A stretch of 64,000 bases of DNA from Rhodospirillaceae bacterium (GCA_020638575.1 JACKIH010000003.1:1717501-1781500); one strand, 5' to 3'; numbered from the stretch's first letter, positions 1 to 8,407 are shown. Translations and numbers: made by a program. The notes: generated from the letters alone by a model not told the origin.

Positions 1-800
1 CGCGCAAGCTGGCGCGGCTCAAGGCGCTCAATGCGCACATCCGCGTCGGTGTGGTGGCCGACAGTGCGGCGGTGGTGGAGGGGCTGGCCACAGCCGGCTT
101 CAGCGATCCCGCCCGCCCGCTGCGGGTGCTGGTGGAGTGCGATACCGGGGCCAGGCGCTGCGGCGTTGCCGACCCCGCCGCGGCGGCGGCACTCGCCCGC
201 CGCATCCAGGCCGCACCGGGGCTATCCTTCGGTGGGCTGATGACCTATCCGCCCAACGGCGGCACCGCCGCGGTGCAAGCCTTCATGGGCGATGCCAGGG
301 CCTTGCTGGACGCCGCCGGCCTGCCCTGCCCCACCATCACGAGCGGCGGTTCGCCCGACATGTGGCGTGCCCATGAGGCACCCGTGATCACCGAATACCG
401 GGCCGGCACCTATATCTACAACGACCGCTCGCTGGTGGAGCGCGGCGTCTGTAGCTGGAGCGATTGTGCGCTTTGCGTCCTGGCTACGGTGGTCAGCGTG
501 CCGGCGGCCGACCGGGCGGTGATCGATGCCGGCTCAAAGGTGCTGACCACCGATCCCATGGGGCTCACCGGCCACGGACATGTGATGGGCCGATCGGACC
601 TGGCCATCGACCGGCTGTCGGAAGAGCACGGCTGCGTGCAGGCCATGGGCGGGTCGGTGGGGCTCAGCGTCGGCCAGCGGCTGCGCATCGTGCCCAACCA
701 CGCCTGCGTCGTCTCCAACATGGTCGACCGGGCGGTGGCGTTGCGCAATGGCGTGCCGGTGGGCGAGCTGGCCATCGCCGCCCGCGGCCGCGTCACCTGA
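1..800 (+). CDS. D-threonine aldolase / D-serine dehydratase-like PLP enzyme (5' truncated)
   Basis: The reading frame is open from base 3, so the gene starts before the window and only about 265 C-terminal residues are seen. The sequence matches the D-threonine aldolase family (alanine racemase-type N-terminal barrel plus C-terminal metal domain), which cleaves D-3-hydroxy amino acids to glycine and an aldehyde using PLP and a divalent metal. The barrel part carries LVECDTGARRCG and SGGSPD. The C-terminal part carries GSKVLTTD, LSEEHG and PNHAC; the last is where the family places its metal-binding histidine. The PLP lysine lies upstream and cannot be checked. D-threonine aldolase and D-serine dehydratase-like subgroups cannot be separated without the N-terminus. 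Confidence 0.8.
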   Translation, partial: RKLARLKALNAHIRVGVVADSAAVVEGLATAGFSDPARPLRVLVECDTGARRCGVADPAAAAALARRIQAAPGLSFGGLMTYPPNGGTAAVQAFMGDARALLDAAGLPCPTITSGGSPDMWRAHEAPVITEYRAGTYIYNDRSLVERGVCSWSDCALCVLATVVSVPAADRAVIDAGSKVLTTDPMGLTGHGHVMGRSDLAIDRLSEEHGCVQAMGGSVGLSVGQRLRIVPNHACVVSNMVDRAVALRNGVPVGELAIAARGRVT

Positions 801-834
801 CGGACAAGGCAGGTTGCCGCCCGGAAACGCCGAA

Positions 835-869
835 GCCCGGCGCCATGGCAGAGTGCCGCGACGCCGGGC
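835..869. terminator. GC-rich hairpin between convergent genes
   Basis: Arms GCCCGGCG (835-842) and CGCCGGGC (862-869) pair perfectly over a 19-base loop, between the stop of the aldolase-like gene and the stop of the convergent PRC-barrel gene. There is no T-run on either side, so this may be a weak or factor-dependent terminator. Confidence 0.35.
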
Positions 870-924
870 CCGGAAGCACCGGCGGAGAGGGGAGGCCGGT
901 GGCAGATCTACGTGTTCGTGACGA

Positions 925-1809
925 CTACTCGACGGTCACGCGCTCGTACATCGAGGCGTCGTAGTCGGGCAGGCCCTGGTACTCCTCGGCGGTGTAGGCC
1001 GGCCACATCACGTGGTCCTGGGCATCCAGCGAGAAGTGCTCGGCGGGCACGGCCACCTGGCGGGCCGGCATGTCGGCGGTCGCCTCCTGGGAGATCACCA
1101 GGTAGACCTCGCCGGTCGCCGGGTCGCGCACCACGTCGTCGATGTGACCCACCGGCGCATCGGCGGTGGCAAACACGTCGACGTCGATGTGGTAGCTGGG
1201 CTCGTCACCGGAGGTGCCGTGCTCCATGCTGGTGTCGGGTTCGACCTCGTCCGGCTCGTTGCCGTCCGCGTCCTGGACCCGCTCGTACATCGACACATCG
1301 AGGCCCATGTAGGTCGCGTAGCCCTCAGGCGTGTAGTCCGGCAGGGTCATCCGGTTGTCCTGGTCCACGGTGAACCGCGACACGGGCACCGGCATGGTCT
1401 CGCCGTTTTCCTGGTAGATCACGAAGTACACGTCGCCGGTGTTGGGATCGCGCACGACATCGGAAATCGAACCCAGCCGGGCATCGTCCCCGGCATAGAC
1501 ATCGGCATCGATGTAGTAGCTCGGCGCCGGCGCGGCGGACGTGCCCTGCTCCATGTTGGCGTCGGTCGCGCTCTCCGTGAGGCCCGGCCCCTCGGCGTTC
1601 GGGTCGTCGGCTTCCTCGGTGGTCACATCGACCGTGATGCCGGTCTGCAGCGTGGCCTGGGACAGCACCAGGCTACCGGTGCGCGCGTCGATATCCGTAC
1701 GCGCCGCGGCACCGGTGTCGAGGGTGCCCTGGGCGAGCGCGCCCGAGGCCAAGAGGGTGGCGCCAGCAGTGGCGGCCAGCAGGCTGTGCTTCATACGATT
1801 CATCTTCAT
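925..1809 (-). CDS. Exported protein with two PRC-barrel domains
   Basis: This encodes 294 residues starting at the ATG whose upstream strand carries GGGAGAAGG six bases or fewer away; an in-frame extension upstream lacks such a site. Residues 1-27 form a Sec signal peptide ending ASGALAQ. Two PRC-barrel-like repeats follow at about residues 97-177 and 205-290. Each has a D-V-VRDP-TG-VY-VI core and each ends with a Y-A/D-SMYERV motif. The linkers are acidic and repeat SMEHGTS or NMEQGTS. PRC-barrels are usually cytoplasmic or RNA-associated; exported tandem forms in alphaproteobacteria have no firm function. The gene stands alone and converges on the aldolase-like gene. Confidence 0.75.
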   Translation of the reverse strand: MKMNRMKHSLLAATAGATLLASGALAQGTLDTGAAARTDIDARTGSLVLSQATLQTGITVDVTTEEADDPNAEGPGLTESATDANMEQGTSAAPAPSYYIDADVYAGDDARLGSISDVVRDPNTGDVYFVIYQENGETMPVPVSRFTVDQDNRMTLPDYTPEGYATYMGLDVSMYERVQDADGNEPDEVEPDTSMEHGTSGDEPSYHIDVDVFATADAPVGHIDDVVRDPATGEVYLVISQEATADMPARQVAVPAEHFSLDAQDHVMWPAYTAEEYQGLPDYDASMYERVTVE

Positions 1810-2035
1810 GAACCTTCTCCCTTGCGGATGGTCATGGCCTTCAAACACATGTGCGGGCCATTTGTTCCACCGCCCAGCAACTGATGTGATCGCGCGCACA
1901 GTTGCCCTGGTGCCGGCCGCGCGAAACACGACCAAATTGTGGCTATCGGCCGACAATATTTTGGGGCATCTTGCTGAACACTTGATAGATCGCGGTCTTA
2001 GGCCAGGTTTTCATAATATAACTAAGGAGTCCGCC

Positions 2036-2479
2036 GTGCCCGACGCTCTTTCCCCGCGCAATCCGGATTGGCAAGCGGTGGTGCAGGACAGCTTTGCGCG
2101 CCAAGCGGTGATGGCCACCTTCCAGGTTTCCATGGTGCTCATGGAGCCCGGCCACTGCATCTTGGAGATGCCGTTCCACGCGCGCTGGACCCAGCAGGGC
2201 GGATCGCTGCAGGCGGGCATCCCGGCGGTGCTGGCGGACAGTGCCGGCGGCTTCGCATGCCTGTCCTTGATGCCGCCGGCCAGCGACGTGCTGGCGGTGG
2301 AGTTCAAGATCAACTTCCTGGCACCGGCCCTCGGCCAGGTGATCCGGGCCGAGGCGGTGGTGGTGAAGTCCGGCCGCACGCTCTCCATCAACCAGGTCGA
2401 CGTCTACGCCATCGACGGCGACACCGTGCGCCACGCCGCCCGCGTGCAGCAGACGGCGATCCGGGTGGATAGCCGATAG
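2036..2479 (+). CDS. PaaI-family hotdog thioesterase
   Basis: A 147-residue single hotdog-fold protein of the PaaI thioesterase family, which hydrolyses acyl-CoA or aryl-CoA esters. The family pattern is seen at residues about 50-75 as GGSLQAGIPAVLADSAGG, the helix that carries the catalytic acidic residue, followed by the FKINFLAPA strand. The start is a GTG with AAGGAG six bases upstream; an open frame continues further upstream but has no better start. The next gene, an isovaleryl-CoA dehydrogenase in the same direction, suggests a role in acyl-CoA or branched-chain degradation. The exact substrate cannot be read from the sequence. Confidence 0.82.
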   Translation: MPDALSPRNPDWQAVVQDSFARQAVMATFQVSMVLMEPGHCILEMPFHARWTQQGGSLQAGIPAVLADSAGGFACLSLMPPASDVLAVEFKINFLAPALGQVIRAEAVVVKSGRTLSINQVDVYAIDGDTVRHAARVQQTAIRVDSR

Positions 2480-2498
2480 ACGGCCAATAGGCAGTCGA

Positions 2499-2531
2499 TG
2501 GACGGCCGCTGGACGGTCGCTGGACGGCCGT
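2499..2531 (+). repeat. Three tandem 11-bp units upstream of the acyl-CoA dehydrogenase
   Basis: Three head-to-tail copies of an 11-bp unit, TGGACGGCCGC with one or two substitutions, occupy 2499-2509, 2510-2520 and 2521-2531. They lie 130 bp before the dehydrogenase start and 20 bp after the thioesterase stop. The 11-bp period is about one helical turn. No regulator binding these is evident. Confidence 0.6.
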
Positions 2532-2662
2532 CGGCGGTCCCGGATCCTCCCGCGGCTAGCGTCTCGACAGTCCCCAGGGGGCGCGCCACACTACCGACCA
2601 AGGGCGGCCGCCAGACGCCGCCCGGCACGCCTGCCCGAGGAACCGCCGAGAGGATGCCCGCC

Positions 2663-3835
2663 ATGCCGGCCAACCAGTTGCCGACGCTCAACTTCGACCT
2701 GGGCGACACCGCCGAATTGCTGCGCGACACCGCGCGCAGCTTTGCGTCGGACCGGATCGCGCCGCGGGCCGACGAGATCGACCGCACCAACACCTTCCCC
2801 CGCGACCTGTGGCCGGCCATGGGCGACCTCGGCCTGCTCGGCGTGACGGTGGAGCAGGACTATGGCGGCGCCGGCATGGGCTACACCGAGCATTGCGTGG
2901 CGATGGAGGAGATCAGCCGTGCCTCGGCCTCCGTCGGCCTCAGCTACGGCGCCCATTCCAACCTGTGCGTCAACCAGATCCGGCTCAACGGGACCGACGA
3001 ACAGAAGCGCCGCTATCTGCCCAAGCTGATTTCCGGCGAGCATGTGGGGGCGCTCGCCATGAGCGAACCGGGTGCCGGGTCCGACGTGGTGTCCATGCGC
3101 ACCTGGGCGGACAAGCAGGGCGACCGCTATGTGCTGAACGGCACCAAGATGTGGATCACCAACGGCCCGGAAGCCGATGTGCTGGTGGTCTACGCCAAGA
3201 CAGACCCGTCGGCCGGCCCCAAGGGCATCACCGCCTTCCTGATCGAGAAGGACTTTGCCGGCTTCTCCACGGCCCAGAAGCTCGACAAGCTGGGGATGCG
3301 CGGATCGGACACCTGCGAGCTGGTATTCCAGGACTGCGAAGTGCCGGAGGAAAACATCGTTGGCGCCCTGAACGGCGGCGTCCGCGTGCTGATGAGCGGG
3401 CTCGACTACGAACGCCTGGTGCTGGCCGCCGGTCCGCTGGGGATCATGCAGGCGTGCCTCGACCTCGTCGTGCCTTACGTGCACGACCGCAAGCAGTTCG
3501 GCCAGCCCATCGGCGAGTTTCAGATCATGCAGGCCAAGCTGGCCGACATGTACGTGATCATGAACGCGGCCAAGGCGTACGTGTACACGGTGGCCAAGGC
3601 GTGCGACCGCGGCGAGGTGACCCGGAAGGATGCCGCCGGGGCGATCCTGTTCGCCGCGGAAAAGGCCACCTGGATGGCGCTGGAGGCGATCCAGTGCCTG
3701 GGCGGCAACGGCTACATCAACGAGTTTTCCGCCGGCCGGTTGCTGCGCGACGCCAAGCTTTATGAGATCGGCGCCGGAACCTCGGAGATCCGCCGCATGC
3801 TGATTGGCCGGGAGCTGTTCCAGGAAACGCGCTAG
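2663..3835 (+). CDS. ivd: Isovaleryl-CoA dehydrogenase
   Basis: A 390-residue FAD acyl-CoA dehydrogenase that oxidises isovaleryl-CoA to 3-methylcrotonyl-CoA in leucine degradation. Visible family features are the YGGAGMGY segment, ALAMSEPGAGSDVVSM in the FAD/substrate region, MWITNGPEAD, and the C-terminal YEIGAGTSEIRRMLIGRELF. The catalytic glutamate sits at about residue 250 in GLDYERLVLAAGP, the position typical of isovaleryl-CoA and long-chain enzymes rather than short-chain ones. The chosen ATG has GAGAGG at a 9-base distance; an ATG three codons upstream abuts that site. The rest of the leucine pathway (mccA, mccB, hmgL) is not in the window, so other branched acyl-CoAs remain possible. 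Confidence 0.88.
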   Translation: MPANQLPTLNFDLGDTAELLRDTARSFASDRIAPRADEIDRTNTFPRDLWPAMGDLGLLGVTVEQDYGGAGMGYTEHCVAMEEISRASASVGLSYGAHSNLCVNQIRLNGTDEQKRRYLPKLISGEHVGALAMSEPGAGSDVVSMRTWADKQGDRYVLNGTKMWITNGPEADVLVVYAKTDPSAGPKGITAFLIEKDFAGFSTAQKLDKLGMRGSDTCELVFQDCEVPEENIVGALNGGVRVLMSGLDYERLVLAAGPLGIMQACLDLVVPYVHDRKQFGQPIGEFQIMQAKLADMYVIMNAAKAYVYTVAKACDRGEVTRKDAAGAILFAAEKATWMALEAIQCLGGNGYINEFSAGRLLRDAKLYEIGAGTSEIRRMLIGRELFQETR

Positions 3836-3879
3836 GGTCCCTGCTCAATGACCCTAGGGTGACCGGCCAGCGCGCAGGC

Positions 3880-4314
3880 TCAACCCTGCGACCGCAAGGT
3901 CGCGATCACCCGGCGCATCAGGGCGAGGAACTGCAGGCGTTCGGCCAGGTTCAAATCGCCCAGGGCGGCATCGTTGGTGGCAGCCGCCGCTGCGATGGCA
4001 GGCGCCTCCAGGGCCCGCCCCCGCGCGCTGAGGTGGACCGACTGGGCGCGCCGGTCGGCGGGGTGGGGCCGGCGCTCCACCAGCCCGTCGCGCACCATGC
4101 GGGCCAACGTGTTGGCCATGGTCGCCTGCTCCACGTCGAGGCGCTCCACCAGCTCCTTCTGGGTCAGCCCGTCGCCCACCCACAATTCCACCAGCACGGC
4201 GAACTGGGCCGGCGCCAGGCCCAGCGGGCGGATGCGCTCGGCCAGCCCGCGGGCGAACAGCCGCGCCATGTGGTTGGCCAGGTAACCGGCAGACGCCTGT
4301 TTGTCGAACGCCAT
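3880..4314 (-). CDS. MarR-family transcriptional regulator
   Basis: A 144-residue winged-helix regulator of the MarR family. The recognition region reads LTQKELVERLDVEQATMANT, followed by the wing VRDGLVERRPHPADRRAQS, both standard MarR signatures. It is divergent from the small monooxygenase gene that starts 97 bp away, and the space between holds two palindromes suited to a homodimer. The start chosen has GGAG six bases upstream; a longer open frame would run back through the operators. By family habit it represses itself and the neighbour and is released by a small aromatic or oxidant ligand. Confidence 0.88.
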   Translation of the reverse strand: MAFDKQASAGYLANHMARLFARGLAERIRPLGLAPAQFAVLVELWVGDGLTQKELVERLDVEQATMANTLARMVRDGLVERRPHPADRRAQSVHLSARGRALEAPAIAAAAATNDAALGDLNLAERLQFLALMRRVIATLRSQG

Positions 4315-4358
4315 GGGGATCTCCGCGATAGATCGGCCCACCCTAATCTGGGCATTGC

Positions 4359-4370
4359 ATAGCGCGCTAT
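4359..4370. promoter_or_regulatory. Palindromic operator 1 for the MarR regulator
   Basis: ATAGCGCGCTAT is a perfect 12-bp palindrome in the intergenic region between the divergent MarR and monooxygenase genes. Its centre is 22 bp, about two helical turns, from operator 2, so two dimers could bind the same face of the DNA. Binding by this regulator is inferred from position and symmetry. Confidence 0.65.
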
Positions 4371-4378
4371 CTTCATCT

Positions 4379-4394
4379 ATATAGCATGCTATAT
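4379..4394. promoter_or_regulatory. Palindromic operator 2 for the MarR regulator
   Basis: ATATAGCATGCTATAT is a perfect 16-bp palindrome that shares the outer ATAGC/GCTAT half-sites with operator 1. It ends 17 bp before the monooxygenase ATG, overlapping where a promoter -10 or transcript start would be expected, so binding would block transcription. Confidence 0.7.
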
Positions 4395-4411
4395 TAAATC
4401 GGGAGGCCACC

Positions 4412-4756
4412 ATGCCCCACACCGACCATGCCCCCACCCACGCCGCGGCCGAGGTGGTGCTGATCAACACGTTCGAAGTGCCGGAGGACCAGATCGATGC
4501 CGCCATTGCCGGCTGGACGGCGGCGCGCGACTTCCTCAGCGAGCAGCCCGGCTATGTCGGCACCGCGCTGCACCGCGCGTTGGCGCCCAACGCTCGCTTT
4601 GGCCTGATCAACGTGGCGCGCTGGCGCTCGCCCGCGGACTTCCAGGTAGCCATCGCCAAGATGCAGGCGGCCCACGTGTTCCCGGACATCCCGGGGCTCG
4701 TCTACACGCCCGGCCTTTACCGGGTGATCGCCGAGGACCGGGCGGACGCGGCGTGA
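4412..4756 (+). CDS. Antibiotic biosynthesis monooxygenase (ABM) domain protein
   Basis: A 114-residue single-domain protein of the dimeric alpha/beta ABM fold. It shows the usual order: strand VVLINTFEVPEDQ, helix AAIAGWTAARDFLSEQPGYVG, then INVARWRSPADFQVAI. GGGAGG lies 5 bases before the ATG. Such proteins act as small cofactor-free oxygenases or heme/quinol-related stress proteins; the substrate is unknown. Control by the divergent MarR gene suggests a response to a quinone, aromatic or reactive species. It is a single-gene unit. Confidence 0.75.
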   Translation: MPHTDHAPTHAAAEVVLINTFEVPEDQIDAAIAGWTAARDFLSEQPGYVGTALHRALAPNARFGLINVARWRSPADFQVAIAKMQAAHVFPDIPGLVYTPGLYRVIAEDRADAA

Positions 4757-4793
4757 CGCGGGATGGGACGGCGCCCGCCGCCCGGTCCGAACG

Positions 4794-5825
4794 CTAGCGG
4801 CTCACGCGGCCCGACGCGTCGCCGCCCATCAGCTTGGTGACTTCCGCCGTGGTCACGCGGTTGAAGTCGCCGTCGATGGAATGCTTCAGGCAGCTCGCCG
4901 CCACCGCGAACTCCAACGCCTGCTGGCTGTCCCCATAGGTCAGCAGGCCGTGGATCAGCCCGCCGCCAAAACTGTCGCCGCCGCCCACGCGGTCGACGAT
5001 ATCGGTGATCTCATAGCTGCGGGAGTGGTGGAAGCCGCTGGCGTCGCGCAGGCAGCCGGACCAACCGTTGGCGTCGGCACTGCGGCTTTCGCGCAGCGTG
5101 ATGGCCATGGTGGTGAGGTTGGGGAACACCTCCAGCATCTTGGCCGTCAGCGCTTCGTACTTGGCCAGGTCCAGCTCGCCGGATGTCACGTCGACATCGA
5201 CGGTCACGCCCAGCGACTTCTGGCAGTCCTCCTCGTTGGCGATGCCCACATCCACGTGGCGCACCAGCTCGCCCATTACCTCCGGCGCCGTCTTGCCCCA
5301 CTTCCACAGCTTGCCGCGGTAGTTGAAGTCGCACGACACGGTGAGCCCGGCCGCCTTGGCCGCCATGACGCCCTCCAGCGACAGCGCCGCCGCCCCTTCG
5401 CTCAGCGCCGGGGTGATGCCGGTGAGGTGGAACCAGTCGACACCGGCGAAGATCGTCGGCCAGTCGAAATCGCCGGGCCTGGCTTCGCAGATCGCCGACC
5501 CTGCGCGGTCGTACACCACGTTGGAGCCGCGCTGGTTGGCACCGGTTTCCAGGAAATAGATGCCGAGCCGGCCGGGCACGCGGCGGATCGCCGAGGTGTC
5601 GACGGCGTGGCGGCGCAGCTCGCCCACGCAGGCATCGCCGATCTCGCCCGTCGGCAGGGCGGTGACGAACTTGGCGGGGTGGCCGTAGTTGGCCAGCGAC
5701 ACCGCCACATTGGCCTCGCCGCCGCCGAAGGTGGCTTCCAGCATGGGCGATTGGAACAGGCGCTCGCGGCCGGGCGACTTCAGCCGCAGCATGATCTCGC
5801 CGAAGGTGGCAATCGTCTTGGTCAT
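4794..5825 (-). CDS. kdgK: 2-keto-3-deoxygluconate kinase (PfkB/ribokinase family)
   Basis: A 343-residue ribokinase-type sugar kinase. The N-terminal ATFGEIMLRL strand and ATFGGGEANVAVSLA motif bind sugar. The C-terminal DRVGGGDSFGGG holds the catalytic aspartate at about residue 284 and the anion hole. The FNYRGKLW segment and overall layout match KDG kinases, which form 2-keto-3-deoxy-6-phosphogluconate. AGAGGA precedes the ATG. The KDPG aldolase gene lies 51 bp upstream in the same direction, giving the classic eda-kdgK pair of Entner-Doudoroff and uronate breakdown. Confidence 0.87.
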   Translation of the reverse strand: MTKTIATFGEIMLRLKSPGRERLFQSPMLEATFGGGEANVAVSLANYGHPAKFVTALPTGEIGDACVGELRRHAVDTSAIRRVPGRLGIYFLETGANQRGSNVVYDRAGSAICEARPGDFDWPTIFAGVDWFHLTGITPALSEGAAALSLEGVMAAKAAGLTVSCDFNYRGKLWKWGKTAPEVMGELVRHVDVGIANEEDCQKSLGVTVDVDVTSGELDLAKYEALTAKMLEVFPNLTTMAITLRESRSADANGWSGCLRDASGFHHSRSYEITDIVDRVGGGDSFGGGLIHGLLTYGDSQQALEFAVAASCLKHSIDGDFNRVTTAEVTKLMGGDASGRVSR

Positions 5826-5876
5826 GGGGTCCTCTTGCTGGCTGGAGTGCCTCTGGGCCGTCACACCTGAAATGCT

Positions 5877-6509
5877 CTATCGGGCGGCCAGCACCACCGC
5901 CTCGCGCACCGCGTCCTCCACCTCATCGAAGGCGCCGCGGTCGATCACGTCGGTCTTCACCATCCAGGTGCCGCCGCAGGCCACCACCTTGGGGTGGGCC
6001 AGATAGCTTGCCAGGTTGCCCGGCGTGATGCCGCCGGTGGGCACGAAGCGCACCTGGCCGAAGGGGGCGGCCAGCGCCTTCAGCACCGGCAGGCCGCCGG
6101 CCGCCTCCGCCGGGAAGAATTTGACGATCTCCGCTCCGTGATCCAGTGCCGCCATGATGTCGGTCGCCGTGGCGACACCCGGCAGGGCGGGCACGCCGCG
6201 CTCCGCACACCGCGCCAGCACGCGGGCAGAGGTGCCGGGGCTGACGATGAAGCGGGCCCCGGCATCCACCGCGGCGTCCACCTGGGCGGGCGTCAACACC
6301 GTGCCGGCCCCCACCACCAGTTCCGGCAGGGCCGTCGCCATGCGGTGGATGGCGTCCGCCGCCGCCGCGGTGCGGAAGGTGATCTCGGCGATCGGCAGGC
6401 CGCCAGCCACCAGGGCGCGGCCCAGCGGCTCGGCATGGCCGGCATCGTTCAGCGCGATCACCGGCACCAGGCGGTGGCGCAGCAGCAGGCCGAGCAGGTC
6501 GGTTGGCAT
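5877..6509 (-). CDS. eda: KDPG/KHG aldolase
   Basis: A 210-residue class I aldolase that splits 2-keto-3-deoxy-6-phosphogluconate into pyruvate and glyceraldehyde 3-phosphate. The catalytic glutamate is in AEITFRT (residue 42) and the Schiff-base lysine is K130 in KFFPAEAAGG. VGAGTVL and FVPTGGI are the expected phosphate and barrel motifs. GGAGGAG sits six to seven bases before the ATG; the frame continues open far upstream with no homology. It is the first gene of the eda-kdgK unit. Size and motifs are complete. Confidence 0.93.
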   Translation of the reverse strand: MPTDLLGLLLRHRLVPVIALNDAGHAEPLGRALVAGGLPIAEITFRTAAAADAIHRMATALPELVVGAGTVLTPAQVDAAVDAGARFIVSPGTSARVLARCAERGVPALPGVATATDIMAALDHGAEIVKFFPAEAAGGLPVLKALAAPFGQVRFVPTGGITPGNLASYLAHPKVVACGGTWMVKTDVIDRGAFDEVEDAVREAVVLAAR

Positions 6510-6881
6510 GGTTTCACTCCTCCGCGAAGGCACGGTGACGGACGTTTGCGCAGACCGAGCGGCGAGGCCCGGCGAGGCGGGGCCGACCCGGCCGAAGAAG
6601 GCATATGAAACCGCGGTCCACCGGTGGGCACAAGCGGCGAGACCGCAAATCGGGGTCCAGCCCAGGGCAGGCAGCCGGGTGCGGCGGGTCGCGTCTGCGG
6701 AAAAAGGAACCTTCGAAATGTGCGACGGGAACCGACGGCCCGTGCGTGTAAAGAGCGGTCCCGGCCAACCTGCCCCCCTCCTCCAGAGCCGGGACGGCGA
6801 CGGGGCCGGCTTCGGCCGGTCCCGCCGCGACCTTGCCCGTGGCACTTGGTCGGCACGCCAAGACGGCGCAAGAGTGTCGCC
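6510..6881. other. Divergent intergenic region, no gene seen
   Basis: This 372-bp space separates the divergent eda and GH3 genes and must hold promoters for both. I see no recognisable coding sequence, though frames stay open because of high GC. A GC-rich inverted pair, GGTCCCGGCC near 6757-6766 and GCCGGGAC near 6788-6795, could form a hairpin. No clear -35/-10 pair or operator was found. Confidence 0.4.
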
Positions 6882-8402
6882 ATGTTCGACGCCACGCCGC
6901 TGTTTGCCTGGTACGCCCGCCGCAGGCTCGCCCGGCTGTCCCGGATGGATCCGGTGGCGGCCCAGCGCCGCGTGCTCGCCCGGCTGGTCGCCCGTGCCCA
7001 GAATACGCGTTTCGGCCGCGACCACGGCTTTGCCGGGATCGACGGGGTGGAAGGTTTCCAGGCCCGCGTGCCGCTCCGCCGGTTCGAAGAGATGTGGCGG
7101 GACTACTGGCAGCCCGCCTTCCCGCAGATCGGCGGGCAGACCTGGCCCGGCCCCATCCCATTCTTTGCGGAAACCTCCGGCACCTCGACCGGCACCACCA
7201 AATACGTGCCGGTGTCGCGCCAGATGGTGCACGCCAACCGCCGCGCGGCCATGGACGTGCTGTGCTTCCACCTGGCGGCCCGGCCGGAAAGCCGCGTGCT
7301 CGGCGGTCTCGGCTACATGCTCGGCGGCAACCCGGAGCTGCGCGCCCTCGCCCCCGGCATCCGGTCCGGCGACCTCAGCGGCATCGCCGCCGCGAACGTG
7401 TCCTGGTGGGCGTCCCCCTACTACTACCCGCAGGGGGCGCTGGCCCGCATCGCCGACTGGGAGGCAAAGATCGATGCGGCCTGCGCCGACAGCCTGGGGC
7501 GCGACATCCGCATGGTCGGCGGCACGGCAAGCTGGCTGCTGCTGGCCTTCGACCGGCTGGGCGAGCTGGCCGGCCGGCCCGGCACGCCGGTGGCCGCCCT
7601 CTATCCCAAGCTGGAGCTGGTGGTCTATGGCGGAGTGGACTTCGCGCCCTACCGCGGCCGCTTCCAGGCCCATCTTGCCCGCAGCCATGCCGACCTGCGC
7701 GAGGTCTACGCCGCCAGCGAAGGCTTCATCGCGGCAGCCGACCGCGGCGTCGGCGAGGGCCTGCGGCTGATGGTCGACAACGGGTTGTTCTTCGAGTTCG
7801 TGCCGCCGGGGGAGCTGGAGGGCGCCGCCCCCACCCGCCATTGGCTGGCGACCGCGGAGGTGGGCGTGGACTACGCGGTGGTGCTGTCCAGCAATGCCGG
7901 CTGCTGGAGCCATGTGCTGGGCGACACGGTGCGCTTCGTTTCCCTGGACCCGCCGCGGCTGCTGGTGACGGGCCGCATCTCCACCCAGTTGTCGGCCTTC
8001 GGCGAACACCTCACGGGGGCGGAACTGGACCGCGCCGTGGCGGCGGCGGCCGCTGCCATCGGGGCCGCGGTGCAGGATTTCTCCGTCACCGCGGTGCTGC
8101 CGGGCGACCGGCCGGCGCAGGGCGGCCACCGCTATATCGTGGAGTTCGACCGGATGCCCGACGCCCCGGCGCTGGCCCGCTTCGCCCAGGTGCTGGACGG
8201 CACCCTGGCGGCGGGCAACGACGACTACCGGGTGCACCGGGCGGGCGATTTCGGCATGGCGCCGCCCGAGGTGCACGCCGCCCCGCCCGGCACCTTCGCG
8301 GCCTGGATGAAGGCGCGCGGCAAGCTGGGCGGCCAGAACAAGGTGCCGCGCGTGATCACCGACCCTGACCTGTGGGCGTCGCTGGAGGCGGAGGTTGGGT
8401 AG
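6882..8402 (+). CDS. GH3-family adenylate-forming acyl-amide synthetase
   Basis: A 506-residue protein of the GH3 family, best known in plants for joining amino acids to jasmonate or auxin through an acyl-adenylate; bacterial members are largely uncharacterised. The ATP-binding loop FAETSGTSTGTT is at about residues 96-107. The second motif is YAASEGF and the third is VLGDTVRFV, with GEHLTGAEL before the C-terminal cap domain. Length fits the family (about 500). The start is the ATG before FDATPLFAW, with only weak AAGAG upstream. It is a single gene, its stop only 5 bp from the convergent aldolase operon end. The acyl substrate and amine are unknown. Confidence 0.78.
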   Translation: MFDATPLFAWYARRRLARLSRMDPVAAQRRVLARLVARAQNTRFGRDHGFAGIDGVEGFQARVPLRRFEEMWRDYWQPAFPQIGGQTWPGPIPFFAETSGTSTGTTKYVPVSRQMVHANRRAAMDVLCFHLAARPESRVLGGLGYMLGGNPELRALAPGIRSGDLSGIAAANVSWWASPYYYPQGALARIADWEAKIDAACADSLGRDIRMVGGTASWLLLAFDRLGELAGRPGTPVAALYPKLELVVYGGVDFAPYRGRFQAHLARSHADLREVYAASEGFIAAADRGVGEGLRLMVDNGLFFEFVPPGELEGAAPTRHWLATAEVGVDYAVVLSSNAGCWSHVLGDTVRFVSLDPPRLLVTGRISTQLSAFGEHLTGAELDRAVAAAAAAIGAAVQDFSVTAVLPGDRPAQGGHRYIVEFDRMPDAPALARFAQVLDGTLAAGNDDYRVHRAGDFGMAPPEVHAAPPGTFAAWMKARGKLGGQNKVPRVITDPDLWASLEAEVG

Positions 8403-8407
8403 CTGCC

